DNA from: Paracnuella aquatica
Lineage (GTDB): Bacteria > Bacteroidota > Bacteroidia > Chitinophagales > Chitinophagaceae
Reading direction: 5' to 3'
Length of the DNA: 64,000 nucleotides
NCBI RefSeq assembly: GCF_003332885.2
Contig: NZ_QOWJ01000015.1
Location: forward strand, 1-64,000
The translations under genes and the position numbers were made by a program. The notes beneath the pieces were generated by a model. The model was not told the origin of the DNA and made no database searches. It saw nothing but the letters and a program-made list of their open reading frames with translations. How positions within the stretch are numbered: the first letter of the stretch is position 1; each line of letters starts with the position of its first letter. Below are positions 26,866 to 36,040 of this stretch, in pieces.

Positions 26866-27351
26866 ATGCGTTTAAGGTTTATTTATCTCATAATGGCGAT
26901 AACGTTTATATCAAGTTGCCAAGTGAATACAAAAAGATTTACATCGAATGATGGATGGTATAGTTTGGCCCTTCCTGTCGGTTGGAGCGAGTACGATGAT
27001 GGAAACGATGGTACCTACGCATTTTATAACGCAACAACGTGGACAGGCAACTTGCGGATCACAACACTGCATTGGGAAAACAAGGCAAACGAGGACGCAA
27101 CTAGCGAATTTATCTCGCAAGAAATGCAGGAAAATAAGGGTGCATCTAAGATAAAAGTGGGTGCATTTGATGGCACATTTTATAAAACAGAAGTAGAGGA
27201 AGATGGTGTAATGATGCCAATATATTATTGGATTTTTGGCAAAAACAACAACATGTTTATCTGCTCATTTACCACCAACAAGAAACATGAGCAGGATAAA
27301 AATACCTTGGCTGAAGTGGAAGGAATTATTCAAAGCATCACCATAAACTGA
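26866..27351 (+). CDS. DUF3805-like lipoprotein
   Basis: A 161-residue lipoprotein: MRLRFIYLIMAITFISSC is a lipoprotein signal. The mature part has WYSLALPVGWSEYDDGNDGTYAF, LRITTLHWENK and GIIQSITIN, the pattern of DUF3805 and related PsbP/Mog1-like small domains that open with a YSLxLPxGW strand. Function unknown. The ATG at 26866 is chosen for the signal; 63 nt of upstream frame are ignored. It is AT-richer than infB and stands alone behind a terminator. 27352-27622 shows no gene. Confidence 0.7.
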   Translation: MRLRFIYLIMAITFISSCQVNTKRFTSNDGWYSLALPVGWSEYDDGNDGTYAFYNATTWTGNLRITTLHWENKANEDATSEFISQEMQENKGASKIKVGAFDGTFYKTEVEEDGVMMPIYYWIFGKNNNMFICSFTTNKKHEQDKNTLAEVEGIIQSITIN

Positions 27352-27622
27352 TGGTGCAGCACTATAACAAACCTCTTTTGCGGTTTTAAACAGTTTCCGC
27401 TGCCAGCTTTTTACCCAAATACTAATGCACTGGTCCGTCATTAAAAACCACACCTATAAAAGCAAAGCACCCCACTATAATTTTCCATTTTGCTTTTGTA
27501 CATTAACCCTGCACTATTAACAAGCTACCCAAATTACTGGTGTAGCCAACCCAAGCTTTTGTAACAACCGGCTACACAACAGCCATCCGGTTTTTCTTCT
27601 TCCTATTTAATGCTTTTGTAAT

Positions 27623-30600
27623 ATGCTACAACATCGTTGTTTCCTTACTGCTGTATTGTTCCTCATTTTATCTGTAGGTGCATCGGCACAAAACACAACC
27701 GATACCCGCCTGCTGTGGCAACCGGCCATCAGTAAAGACCAGATCGCTTTTATTTATGCCGAAGACCTATGGGTGGCTAATAGAGATGGCTCTTATCCCC
27801 GGAGGCTAACGGTGAGCGAAGGCTCCGAATCAAACCCCGTGTTTTCACCCGATGGCAGCACCATTGCTTTTACGGCCCACTACGATGGCAACATGGATGT
27901 TTTTGTGGTGCCGGCAGCCGGCGGCGTGCCCCAGCGCCTCACCTGGCATCCTGGTGCCGACCTGGTCCGCGACTTTTCACCCGATGGAAAAAAGGTGCTG
28001 TTTGCATCGCAGCGCAATAGTTTTACCAGCCGGTTTTACCAGTTGTTTACCGTAGATATCGCTTCGGGTGCCGAGCGGCAACTGCCGATACCCAATGCGT
28101 TCTGGGCTTCGTACAGCCCTGATGGGGCCAGTATTGCCTACACCACCATTCCCGATGCATTCAACCAATGGAAAGGTTACCGCGGCGGCACTATGAGCCG
28201 CATTTGGCTATACGATACAAAAACATATGGCGTCACCGAAATTCCCAAACCCAAAGGTGGCAGCAACGATTCCAAACCAGTATGGAAGGGGGCTAAGGTA
28301 TATTTCCGCAGCGACCGCAATGGCGAGTTCAATGTGTACAGCTATGATGTGGCGGGCAAAACAGTAACGCAACTGACAAAAGGCACCGACTTCCCTGTTT
28401 CCAGCCTCGAAGGAACGAAGGATGCCATCATTTTTGCGCAGGGCGGATACCTGCATGTTTTGAATACCGCAACAAACAATACTGCTAAAATTAAAGTGGG
28501 TATTGCCGCCGACCTGCTCGATCACCGGCCCCGCTATGTTCGCGGCGACCAGTACATCCGTGGTGGCGACATCTCGCCGTCGGGTGCCCGGGTGGTGATG
28601 GATTATCGTGGCGATATCATTACACTGCCGGCGCAAAAAGGCGATGTGTTCAACCTGACCAACACACCGGGGGTGCATGAAAAAGAACCGGCCTGGTCGC
28701 CCAACGGAAAATCAATTGCTTACTTTAGCGATGCCTCGGGCGAATATGCATTGCACATAAAAAATGGTGACGGCACTGGTGAACCAAAAGTTATTCAATT
28801 GGCTGGCTCGGGATTTTATGCCCGTATTCACTGGTCGCCCGATAGCAAAAAACTAACGTTTGTGGATAATGCCCGCGGCTTGTATGTGGCCGATGTGGCA
28901 AGCGGAAAAACCACGAAGATCGCAGAAGATATAAACTATGTACCCGGTCCGTACCGCGATTTGTTTGGCAGTTGGTCGTCGGATGGCAACCTCATTGCCT
29001 ACACTACCATTTCCGAAACCAATTTTCAGCGGGCATGGATCTATTCTATCCCGGAAGCCAAATCCTATGCGCTTACCGATGCCCTTTCGGATGTAACCGA
29101 GCCTACTTTTGATCCTTCGGGTAAATACATTTACCTCTTGGCCAGTACCGATGCGGGCCCCGTGGTTAACTGGTTTGACCAGTCGAGCCAGGACATGGAA
29201 GCTACCAATTCCATTTACCTGGTAACCTTGCAAAAATCAGTGCCTTCGCCTTTTGCCAAAGAAAACGAGGTGGAACTCACCAGCGATAGTGCCGGCAGCA
29301 AAGCACCATACAAGGCCGACTCCAGCCGCACCCGGGTAAGAATCGATTGGGAGGGCATTCAGTCGCGTATTGTGCCGCTGCCACTTGCACGGGGCCGTTA
29401 CCGGTCGCTTTCGGTGGTAAAAGAAGGTGAGCTGTTTTACTTGAGTGCGACGCCCCACGATGCAACGCCAACCATGCTCCACATGTACAGTTTGAAAAAG
29501 CGGAAAGAAGAACCCATCATGCCGGCCGACGGCTACAGCATTGCGGCCAAAGGCGAAAAAACAGTGTTTATTACAAAAGGAAAATGGGGCATTGCAGCGA
29601 CCGGCCAAAAGCCCACGCCGGAGTCGATGATCAATACGGCTGCCATACAGGTAAAGATGGTCCCCAAGGAAGAGTGGCGCAACATCTTCAACGAAGCCTG
29701 GCGGGTCAACCGCGATTATTTTTACGACCCCAATATGCATGGTGTAAACTGGGCGGCCATGAAAAAGAAATACGAAGCCCTTTTGCCCGATGTGGCCAGC
29801 ACCGACGACCTGTACCGAGTGATGCAATGGATGTTCAGCGAACTGGGGGTAGGGCACCACCGCTTTGCGTCCCTCGGCGACAGGCGTTCCAGCCCGCAGG
29901 TAGTGCCCGGTGGGTTGCTGGGCGCCGATTATGAAACGGTCAACAACCGATACCGCATCAAAAAGATTTATGGCGGGCTCAACTGGACGCCCGACCTACG
30001 ATCGCCGCTTACCGAACCCGGTGTGGATGTGCGGGTAGGCGATTTTATTTTAAAAGTAAATGGCGCCGATGTTACGGCCGATAAAAATTTCTACAGCTAT
30101 TTTGAAAACACGGCCGAAAAAATCGTGACCATGACCGTAGCTACTGATGCCAGCGGCGCCAACACACGCACCGTAAAAGTGGTGCCGGTGGCCAGCGAAG
30201 TGGCCCTGCGCAACCGCGACTGGGTGGAAGGAAACATGCGCAAGGTATCGGAGGCTACCAATGGGCAGGTAGCTTATGTGTATGTGCCCAATACCACCAC
30301 GCAGGGGCATGAGTATTTTAAACGGTACTTTTTCCCGCAGGCCAACAGGGCTGCTATCATTGTTGACGAACGGTTTAACGGCGGCGGGCAGTTAGCCGAT
30401 TATTATATCGACCTGCTCAAGCGGCCGGTGCAGTCGTACTGGCGCTACCGGCATGGTAAAGATCAAAAGGCGCCCAATGCATCCATACAAGGGCCCAAGG
30501 TGATGCTGATTGATGAATCGGCCGGCTCGGGCGGCGACTACCTGCCGTTCCTCTTTCGGCAGGCCAAACTGGGCACGCTGGTAGGCAAAACCACCTGGGG

Positions 30601-30868
30601 CGGATTGGTGGGTATTTTGGGTTTCCCCGAGTTTATTGATGGTGGCGAGGTAACGGCACCCAACCTGGCATTTTTTGATGAAAATGGCTTTGGCATCGAA
30701 AACGTAGGCACCCCTCCCGACATCGAAGTAGAGCAGTGGCCTGCCGATGTGATTGCGGGCCGTGATCCTCAACTGGAAAAGGCCATACAGGTTGTAATGG
30801 ACGAACTCAAAAAGAATCCACCGAAAAAAGCACCGGCACCAAAAGCGCCTGTGAAGGCAAGGTTGTAA
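27623..30868 (+). CDS. Tricorn-type S41 protease
   Basis: A 1,081-residue exported protease (signal MLQHRCFLTAVLFLILSVGASAQ). Two beta-propellers of WD40/TolB-like repeats (VFSPDGSTIAFTAHYDG; DFSPDGKKVLFASQ; WSPDSKKLTFVDNARG) occupy residues 30-560 and would gate substrate entry. They are followed by the C1 helical domain (WRVNRDYFYDPNMHGVNW), a PDZ domain (VRVGDFILKVNGADV) and the S41 core, with the nucleophile Ser in DESAGSGGDYLPF and a catalytic His in ELGVGHHRF. Archaeal Tricorn has Ser-His at that His; here the residue before it is Gly. Likely degrades peptides in the periplasm. Single gene. Confidence 0.92.
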   Translation: MLQHRCFLTAVLFLILSVGASAQNTTDTRLLWQPAISKDQIAFIYAEDLWVANRDGSYPRRLTVSEGSESNPVFSPDGSTIAFTAHYDGNMDVFVVPAAGGVPQRLTWHPGADLVRDFSPDGKKVLFASQRNSFTSRFYQLFTVDIASGAERQLPIPNAFWASYSPDGASIAYTTIPDAFNQWKGYRGGTMSRIWLYDTKTYGVTEIPKPKGGSNDSKPVWKGAKVYFRSDRNGEFNVYSYDVAGKTVTQLTKGTDFPVSSLEGTKDAIIFAQGGYLHVLNTATNNTAKIKVGIAADLLDHRPRYVRGDQYIRGGDISPSGARVVMDYRGDIITLPAQKGDVFNLTNTPGVHEKEPAWSPNGKSIAYFSDASGEYALHIKNGDGTGEPKVIQLAGSGFYARIHWSPDSKKLTFVDNARGLYVADVASGKTTKIAEDINYVPGPYRDLFGSWSSDGNLIAYTTISETNFQRAWIYSIPEAKSYALTDALSDVTEPTFDPSGKYIYLLASTDAGPVVNWFDQSSQDMEATNSIYLVTLQKSVPSPFAKENEVELTSDSAGSKAPYKADSSRTRVRIDWEGIQSRIVPLPLARGRYRSLSVVKEGELFYLSATPHDATPTMLHMYSLKKRKEEPIMPADGYSIAAKGEKTVFITKGKWGIAATGQKPTPESMINTAAIQVKMVPKEEWRNIFNEAWRVNRDYFYDPNMHGVNWAAMKKKYEALLPDVASTDDLYRVMQWMFSELGVGHHRFASLGDRRSSPQVVPGGLLGADYETVNNRYRIKKIYGGLNWTPDLRSPLTEPGVDVRVGDFILKVNGADVTADKNFYSYFENTAEKIVTMTVATDASGANTRTVKVVPVASEVALRNRDWVEGNMRKVSEATNGQVAYVYVPNTTTQGHEYFKRYFFPQANRAAIIVDERFNGGGQLADYYIDLLKRPVQSYWRYRHGKDQKAPNASIQGPKVMLIDESAGSGGDYLPFLFRQAKLGTLVGKTTWGGLVGILGFPEFIDGGEVTAPNLAFFDENGFGIENVGTPPDIEVEQWPADVIAGRDPQLEKAIQVVMDELKKNPPKKAPAPKAPVKARL

Positions 30869-30873
30869 CAACT

Positions 30874-30966
30874 GCAGCAAAGCTGCTTTTTATGTGATAC
30901 ACTATCTCTTGCAGGCAAATCGTTTTGTCGCCGGTGCTACTGTCAGTTTTTCGCAAAACGATTTGC
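30874..30966. terminator. Two hairpins after the Tricorn-like gene
   Basis: A weak stem GCAGC/GCTGC followed by TTTTTAT (30876-30892) could end the Tricorn transcript. Next, GCAAATCGTTTTG at 30915-30927 is a perfect 13-bp inverted repeat of 30954-30966 with a 26-nt loop; its role is unknown. Confidence 0.5.
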
Positions 30967-31147
30967 TGCTTTTGCTCCCTATTGCGGCTGCTTGGTTGTA
31001 TGTTTTGATGGGTTCCAAGACTAAGCAAATGCGGCAGCCTAATCAACGAACCAACGCATGCTAACATCCCTTTTATTTAATAAAAAACAATCAGCAGGTT
31101 AGCTGTAAACAGTGCGCTTAATTGAATGCTGGAATATACATTTGCCC

Positions 31148-31720
31148 ATGGCCAAAAAAGAAAGTAAAAGCAGTTTACCCGCTGCGCAGGAACAAGCATT
31201 GCTGCAAATATTGCAAAAACGTTTTGAACAAAACATGCATCGCCATGCAGGCCTCAAATGGGCGGATGTACTGCAACGCCTTCAAGGAGCTGCCGCAAAA
31301 CTTTGGTCGCTCAACGAGATGGAAGAAACCGGCGGTGAGCCCGACGTAATTGGCCAGGATGCAGCAACCGGCGCCTATATTTTTTGCGACTGCGCCGCCG
31401 AAAGTCCCAAAGGTCGCCGCAGCCTGTGCTACGACCATGAAGCCTGGGAGGCCAGGAAAGAAGCCCGCCCTGCAGGCAATGTGGTGGACACGGCCGCAGC
31501 CATGGGCATTGAACTGCTAAATGAAGCGGCCTACCGGGCGCTGCAGCAATTTGGTCCCTTCGATACCAAAACTTCCAGCTGGATTAGCACACCCGATGTT
31601 ATCCGCGATCTAGGCGGCGCCCTGTTTTGCGATTACCGCTACGGCACCGTATTTACCTACCACAATGGCGCTTCGTCTTATTATGCGGCCAGGGCTTTTC
31701 GCGGCAAATTGTTGGTGTAA
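31148..31720 (+). CDS. DUF4256-family protein
   Basis: A 190-residue cytosolic protein. It shows the DUF4256 pattern: an N-terminal helix (ALLQILQKRFEQNMHRH), LWSLNEMEETGGEPDVIG, FCDCAAESPKGRRSLCYD, then ETAAAMGIELL-like and a C-terminal TKTSSWISTPDVIRDLGGALFCDYRYGTVF. Function is not known; members occur widely as single genes. The ATG at 31148 gives the basic start MAKKESKSS; an upstream GTG at 31112 is less likely. No partner gene is evident. Confidence 0.82.
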   Translation: MAKKESKSSLPAAQEQALLQILQKRFEQNMHRHAGLKWADVLQRLQGAAAKLWSLNEMEETGGEPDVIGQDAATGAYIFCDCAAESPKGRRSLCYDHEAWEARKEARPAGNVVDTAAAMGIELLNEAAYRALQQFGPFDTKTSSWISTPDVIRDLGGALFCDYRYGTVFTYHNGASSYYAARAFRGKLLV

Positions 31721-31930
31721 TAACAGTACTAAGCAAACACCTTACTGCTGCGCTATTCGTATATGCAGCCGGTGTGCAATGGCGCTGTGCGTATCATGAT
31801 TTTTTAAACTGGTCTGAACTTTTAACACCGGCATCACGCCGCCTTTAAGAGGCGTTAAAACCACCATTCAGGTATGATGTCTTCCACCAATGTTCGGTAA
31901 ATTAGCACCTCCTTAAACAGAGGTTCAACC

Positions 31931-33961
31931 ATGAGAAAACTTACAACAACCCTTGCCGCCGGCATTGCCGTGGCCGGCCTGGTGGCTTTTACCCCACCCG
32001 GCGATAAGAAACCCAAGTACATCGACAAAGCCAATATGGACCTGTCGGTAAAACCGGGTGAAAATTTTTACCTATATGCCAATGGCTCGTGGCTAAAAAG
32101 CAACCCGGTGCCCGGTTCCAAAACCCGCTGGGGCTCGTTTGATGTGCTGCGTGAAGAAAGCTCCAAGCGCCTGCAGGCGCTGCTTACCGAGGCTTCCAAA
32201 AAAGGGGCTACCGATCCGAAGATGCAGCAGATCGGCGATTTTTACCTCAGTGGTATGGACACCGCCGCCATCGATGCCAAGGGTTTTACCCCCATTGCCG
32301 CCGACCTCCAGCGCATTGATGCCATCAAAGACGTAGCAGGTTTGCTCAACGAAATTGCCTTTGCCCGCACACAAGGCAGCAGCAGTGCGCTGTTCGGCTT
32401 TTTTGTAACGCAGGACCGTAAGGCCGTTATCCAATACATTCCGCAATTGTCGCAAGGCGGTACCACGCTGCCCGACCGCGATTATTACCTGAAGGGGGAC
32501 AGCCGTAGCACCGCCATCCGCAATGCGTATGCACAGCATTTGAACAAAATGTTTGCCCTCATTGGCGAAGATGCTGCCACTGCGCAGGCCCATGCCGAAG
32601 CAGTATTGCGTATTGAAACGGCCCTGGCAAAAGCCCAGATGAGCCGCACCGAAATGCGCGACCCCTACAAAACCTACAACAAGTTTGCGGTAAAAGACTT
32701 CAGCGCAACAACGCCTTCCATCGATTGGAGCACCATGCTGAATAACCTCAAACTTACCGGCGCCGATAGCGTGATCGTGAACAACCCAGCGTTTTTTAAA
32801 ACCGTGGATGTACTGCTTACCGCAGTGCCGCTTGCCGATTGGAAAACTTACCTGAAATGGCGCCTGCTCGATAACAGCGCGGCGTACCTGAGCAAACCTT
32901 TTGTGCAGCAGAACTTTGCCATGACGCAGGTGCTGACCGGCCAGAAAGAACTGACGCCCCGCTGGCAGTTCACCTCGTCGCTGATCGATAACCAACTGGG
33001 CGACCTGCTGGGTCAATTGTATGTAAGCAAATACTTTAAACCCGAGGCAAAAGCCCGCATGCAGGAGCTGGTGAAAAACCTGGAAACCACTTTTGCCGGC
33101 CGCATTCAGCGCCTCGACTGGATGAGCGACGAGACCAAGGTAAAAGCGCTGGAAAAGCTCAATGCATTTACCAAAAAGATCGGCTACCCAGATGTGTGGA
33201 AAGACTATTCGTCCATTAAAATTGACCGCGCCGATTTTGTGGGCAACATGCGCCGGGCAAGCCAGTGGGCCTACAACGATATGGTGACCCGTTACGGCAA
33301 ACCCGTGGACAAAACCCGCTGGGGCATGACGCCGCCCACCATCAACGCCTACTACAGCCCATCGAACAACGAGATCGCGTTTCCTGCGGGTATTTTGCAG
33401 TTTCCGTTCTTTGATTTTGGCGCCGACGATGCCATCAACTATGGCGGTATTGGTGCAGTGATTGGTCATGAAATTACGCATGGCTTTGATGATAACGGCG
33501 CCCAGTACGCCGCCGACGGCAACCTGAAAAACTGGTGGACCAAAGATGACGAAGCGAAGTTTAAAGGCCTGGCCAACCGCGTGGTGGAACAGTACAATGC
33601 GCTGACCGTGCTCGATACCATTCATGTAAACGGACGCCTCACCCTCGGCGAAAACATTGCCGACCTCGGCGGCCTCAACATGGCCTACGAAGCGTTTACC
33701 AAAACCAAGCAATTCAAAGAAGGCAAAATGATCGACGGCTTTACGCCGGCACAACGCTTTTTCCTCAACTGGGCGCAGGTTTGGCGCAACAACGCCCTGC
33801 CCGAAACACAGGCGCAACTGATCCTCACCGATTCGCATGCACCCGGCATGCACCGTGCCAACGGCCCTGTTGTAAACATCGACGCCTGGTACGAAGCATT
33901 TGGCATTCAGCCCGGCGACAAGATGTACGTAGCGCCGGAAAAGCGGATTAGGATCTGGTAG
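31931..33961 (+). CDS. pepO: M13 family zinc metallopeptidase (neprilysin-like)
   Basis: A 676-residue secreted peptidase with signal MRKLTTTLAAGIAVAGLVAF. The N-terminal M13 domain begins PGENFYLYANGSWLKSNPVP. The catalytic domain has NAYYSPSNNEIAFPAGIL, zinc motif VIGHEITHGFDDNGAQY (HExxH), the third ligand in GENIADLGG, and NAP-type HAPGMHRANGPV near the end. It ends RIRIW, with the aromatic C-terminus usual for M13. These enzymes cut short peptides outside the cytoplasm. Single gene ended by a strong terminator. Confidence 0.95.
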   Translation: MRKLTTTLAAGIAVAGLVAFTPPGDKKPKYIDKANMDLSVKPGENFYLYANGSWLKSNPVPGSKTRWGSFDVLREESSKRLQALLTEASKKGATDPKMQQIGDFYLSGMDTAAIDAKGFTPIAADLQRIDAIKDVAGLLNEIAFARTQGSSSALFGFFVTQDRKAVIQYIPQLSQGGTTLPDRDYYLKGDSRSTAIRNAYAQHLNKMFALIGEDAATAQAHAEAVLRIETALAKAQMSRTEMRDPYKTYNKFAVKDFSATTPSIDWSTMLNNLKLTGADSVIVNNPAFFKTVDVLLTAVPLADWKTYLKWRLLDNSAAYLSKPFVQQNFAMTQVLTGQKELTPRWQFTSSLIDNQLGDLLGQLYVSKYFKPEAKARMQELVKNLETTFAGRIQRLDWMSDETKVKALEKLNAFTKKIGYPDVWKDYSSIKIDRADFVGNMRRASQWAYNDMVTRYGKPVDKTRWGMTPPTINAYYSPSNNEIAFPAGILQFPFFDFGADDAINYGGIGAVIGHEITHGFDDNGAQYAADGNLKNWWTKDDEAKFKGLANRVVEQYNALTVLDTIHVNGRLTLGENIADLGGLNMAYEAFTKTKQFKEGKMIDGFTPAQRFFLNWAQVWRNNALPETQAQLILTDSHAPGMHRANGPVVNIDAWYEAFGIQPGDKMYVAPEKRIRIW

Positions 33962-34000
33962 TAGAACTAGGATTTTTTGGATTGTAAAAGATTAGTTTGG

Positions 34001-34039
34001 AAAAGGGAGTGGCAGGTGATTCTGCCACTCCCTTTTTTT
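34001..34039 (+). terminator. Terminator of pepO
   Basis: AAAAGGGAGTGGCAG and CTGCCACTCCCTTTT form a 15-bp stem with a 6-nt loop and end in seven T, 40 bp after the pepO stop. Confidence 0.92.
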
Positions 34040-34090
34040 ATTTGTTTATTGGTGTAACCGGCTGCTGTAATGCTATTGAACTGCTGTGCA

Positions 34091-34129
34091 GCCTGTCCTG
34101 AACTTGTTTCAGGATCGCACACTTGTACG
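34091..34129. repeat. Short palindrome plus TCGCACACTTGTACG word
   Basis: TCCTGAACTTGTTTCAGGA (34096-34114) is a short relative of the family A arm. It runs into TCGCACACTTGTACG (34115-34129), which occurs again in inverse orientation at 38010-38024. Confidence 0.6.
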
Positions 34130-34190
34130 TTCTGTATTTCTATTGAGCTTTACCCATGCACCTGTAGTAAAACATTTCCTTTCATTAGCT

Positions 34191-34276
34191 GTCATGCCGA
34201 ACTTGTTTCGGCATCCCCTGCACCTCGCAGGGTTTATAAAAACGAAAAGGAGATGCCGAAACAAGTTCGGCATGAC
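34191..34276. repeat. REP-like hairpin, family A copy 3
   Basis: Arms 34191-34217 (GTCATGCCGAACTTGTTTCG then GCATCCC) and 34249-34276 are near-perfect inverse repeats with a 31-nt spacer that includes CCTGCACCTCGCAGGG, itself a small hairpin. Closely related to 8824-8910. Confidence 0.9.
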
Positions 34277-34367
34277 AGACACTAACGATAAAAAGCAACC
34301 TACACCCCTGTAGTTATTGTGCGCTTTCCTTTCAATATTCTTACCCACCCATCACGCTTTTTGCTTT

Positions 34368-34495
34368 GTCATCCTGAGCACAGCGAAGGATCTAAGCCTG
34401 CACCATTACAATCATAGCAATACAAATGATGCTGCCTCTTTTGCAACAAAGCGTTCAGCTACCACACTCAGATGCTTCGCTGCGCTCAGCATGAC
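34368..34495. repeat. REP-like inverted repeat, family B
   Basis: GTCATCCTGAGCACAGCGAA (from 34368) and CTTCGCTGCGCTCAGCATGA (ending near 34494) are imperfect inverse arms about 75 bp apart. A lone half copy is at 35899-35923. 34040-34570 contains no convincing gene, only these repeats. Confidence 0.8.
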
Positions 34496-34572
34496 AAGCA
34501 AAGACCCAGCACAAAAAGCAAGAACTTACCATCAAAGAAAAACCTTCTTAAAATCCAAAGCAGATCACCAAC

Positions 34573-34608
34573 AAAAAAAGCCACAAGGAACCCAAATTCC
34601 TTGTGGCT
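34573..34608 (-). terminator. Terminator of the arginase-family gene
   Basis: AGCCACAAGGA and TCCTTGTGGCT form an 11-bp stem. Read leftward it ends in seven T, so it terminates the minus-strand gene whose stop codon lies 46 bp away. Confidence 0.88.
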
Positions 34609-34653
34609 ATAATCATATCAAACCTCCTCAAAAATCCTCTCCAATCCCAGTTC

Positions 34654-35784
34654 TTAACTCCGTTCCTGGAACCTCAGCCACCGCTCCGGGTATTCATTGG
34701 CCGCGGCCACCTGGTAATCGCGGAAAGAGCAGGCGATGAACTTGCCATCGGGCAGTTGCATCCACCAGCGGCCGGTGCGTTTGCTTTGCAAAAACAAGGT
34801 GTCGTTATCGGAAAAGGTAACGTGATATTCATTGAACGACTCACGTTCATCAATATGCGCTTCGCGGAGGCCGCGGCTGCGGCCGTCGATGAGGTACCAG
34901 ATCATTTGCGCCAGTTGTTTGGCGGTAAGGCTTTCCTTATCGTGCTCGGGGCGGTAGCCATAGAGGCCAATGCTGCGCATATGGGTGCTCATGCCGGCGT
35001 ACTGCATCAGTATACAGGCGTCCTCGCCGGTAAGGCCGTTGGGCGTAACGGTGTTGGCAGGTGCATAAGCATGTGCAATGGCGCTGATGTCGAAGGTAAA
35101 CAGGTGGGCATTGCGCACCACCGGTTCCATTTCTTCTATCTGTTCCCGCACCTTGCCCACGCGGAAACAATCGAAGCGCAACTTGTCCATTGTTTCCAGC
35201 AGGCGGGGGTGTACAAAATAACTTTGAAACCCGATGTGGCTGTAATGGTTCATGTAGTTTGGGTCGGCGGTGAGCAGGTCCATAAGAAACGACTCCGACT
35301 TGAGCGGCGACCCGATATGAATATCCACCACGGCATCCACACCAACGGCATCGATCAGTTCCTTGTTATCGGCAAAGGCGTTGTATTGTGCCAGCGTCAG
35401 GTCGTGGGAGCCGCCCAGGATCACCACCAGCTTGCCCATCTCGGTCAGTTCGTGCTGCACCATTTTCAGGGCGGCATAGGTATCGGTTTTCGATTTGCCG
35501 GTACGAACGTTGCCCAGGTCGGCCAGTACAATATCGTGGTGCCAGTAATAAAGGTTATATAGTGCGCTGCGGATAGCATCGGCGGCGCTGCTTTCGTGCA
35601 GCAGGCCGGCGCCGCGCTGCTCGGTGCAGCCGATGATCACAATATCGGCCGCTTCAATATCAGGGATGCCTTCCTCCTCGTGGGCCAGTATGGCGTGGCC
35701 GATCTGGCCTTCGCGGTAGCCCATATCTTCCGAAATGCGGTGCTTGTCGATGGGTAATAGCAGGGTGTTGAGCGTGTCGTACAT
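34654..35784 (-). CDS. Arginase/formimidoylglutamase-family protein
   Basis: A 376-residue ureohydrolase-fold protein. Family motifs: LVVILGGSHDLTLAQYNAF (usual GGDHS), AVVDIHIGSP (usual DAHxD) and FTFDISAIAHAYAPANT (usual SxDxDxxDP). Of the six classical manganese ligands, the His of the first motif, Asp and His of the second and the first Asp of the third are present; the last Asp of the second motif and second Asp of the third are not. Bacteroidetes homologues annotated as formimidoylglutamase share the D-x-S pattern as I recall, so this may be a family trait. The C-terminal 60 residues (RWWMQLPDGKFIACSFRDYQVA) are an extension. Amidine hydrolysis is therefore uncertain. Single gene. Confidence 0.75.
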   Translation of the reverse strand: MYDTLNTLLLPIDKHRISEDMGYREGQIGHAILAHEEEGIPDIEAADIVIIGCTEQRGAGLLHESSAADAIRSALYNLYYWHHDIVLADLGNVRTGKSKTDTYAALKMVQHELTEMGKLVVILGGSHDLTLAQYNAFADNKELIDAVGVDAVVDIHIGSPLKSESFLMDLLTADPNYMNHYSHIGFQSYFVHPRLLETMDKLRFDCFRVGKVREQIEEMEPVVRNAHLFTFDISAIAHAYAPANTVTPNGLTGEDACILMQYAGMSTHMRSIGLYGYRPEHDKESLTAKQLAQMIWYLIDGRSRGLREAHIDERESFNEYHVTFSDNDTLFLQSKRTGRWWMQLPDGKFIACSFRDYQVAAANEYPERWLRFQERS

Positions 35785-35791
35785 AGGGCGG

Positions 35792-35799
35792 CAAAAATA
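35792..35799 (-). promoter_or_regulatory. -7 box for the arginase-family gene
   Basis: On the minus strand TATTTTTG (consensus TAnnTTTG) lies 7 bp before the ATG at 35784, implying a very short leader. No -33 TTTG seen. Confidence 0.5.
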
Positions 35800-35898
35800 A
35801 CCGCGGATTACCGGATTGAGGGGATTGGGGGGATTTTTTTGTAGTCGTCGCGGATTTAAAGGGTGGTTGGAAAGAAGCCTTTTGCTCCACTAGCGTTT

Positions 35899-35923
35899 GT
35901 CATGCAGAGCGCAGCGAAGCAGC
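35899..35923. repeat. Half copy of REP-like family B
   Basis: GTCATGCAGAGCGCAGCGAA followed by GCAGC matches one arm of the inverted repeat at 34368-34495. No second arm is found nearby. Confidence 0.65.
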
Positions 35924-35960
35924 TATTTGTTATTTGAAGTAGTTTGGTGCGCTGGTTGTT

Positions 35961-36004
35961 GGTGGCCCAGTGCACAAAAATTACGCATCACACCAACAAC
36001 GGCT
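35961..36004. repeat. Direct repeat DR-L left of the NACHT gene
   Basis: A 44-bp sequence (ends GCATCACACCAACAACGGCT) matches 37940-37983 at 38 of 44 positions in the same orientation. The two copies bracket the NACHT gene, 37 bp from its stop on this side. The copy also contains a partial inverted match to its own flank (GGTTGTTGGTG). Confidence 0.85.
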
Positions 36005-36040
36005 TGTATATGATAAATGTTCAGACAAAAAAATAAGCAA

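Noticed and set aside
32093-33853. A 586-codon open frame opposite pepO
   Set aside because: It is a mirror of the codon bias of the M13 peptidase gene; the translation has no domain and pepO is well supported.
34603-35562. A 319-codon open frame opposite the arginase-family gene
   Set aside because: The minus-strand frame has the family motifs, a -7 box and a terminator; the plus-strand frame has none and crosses that terminator.
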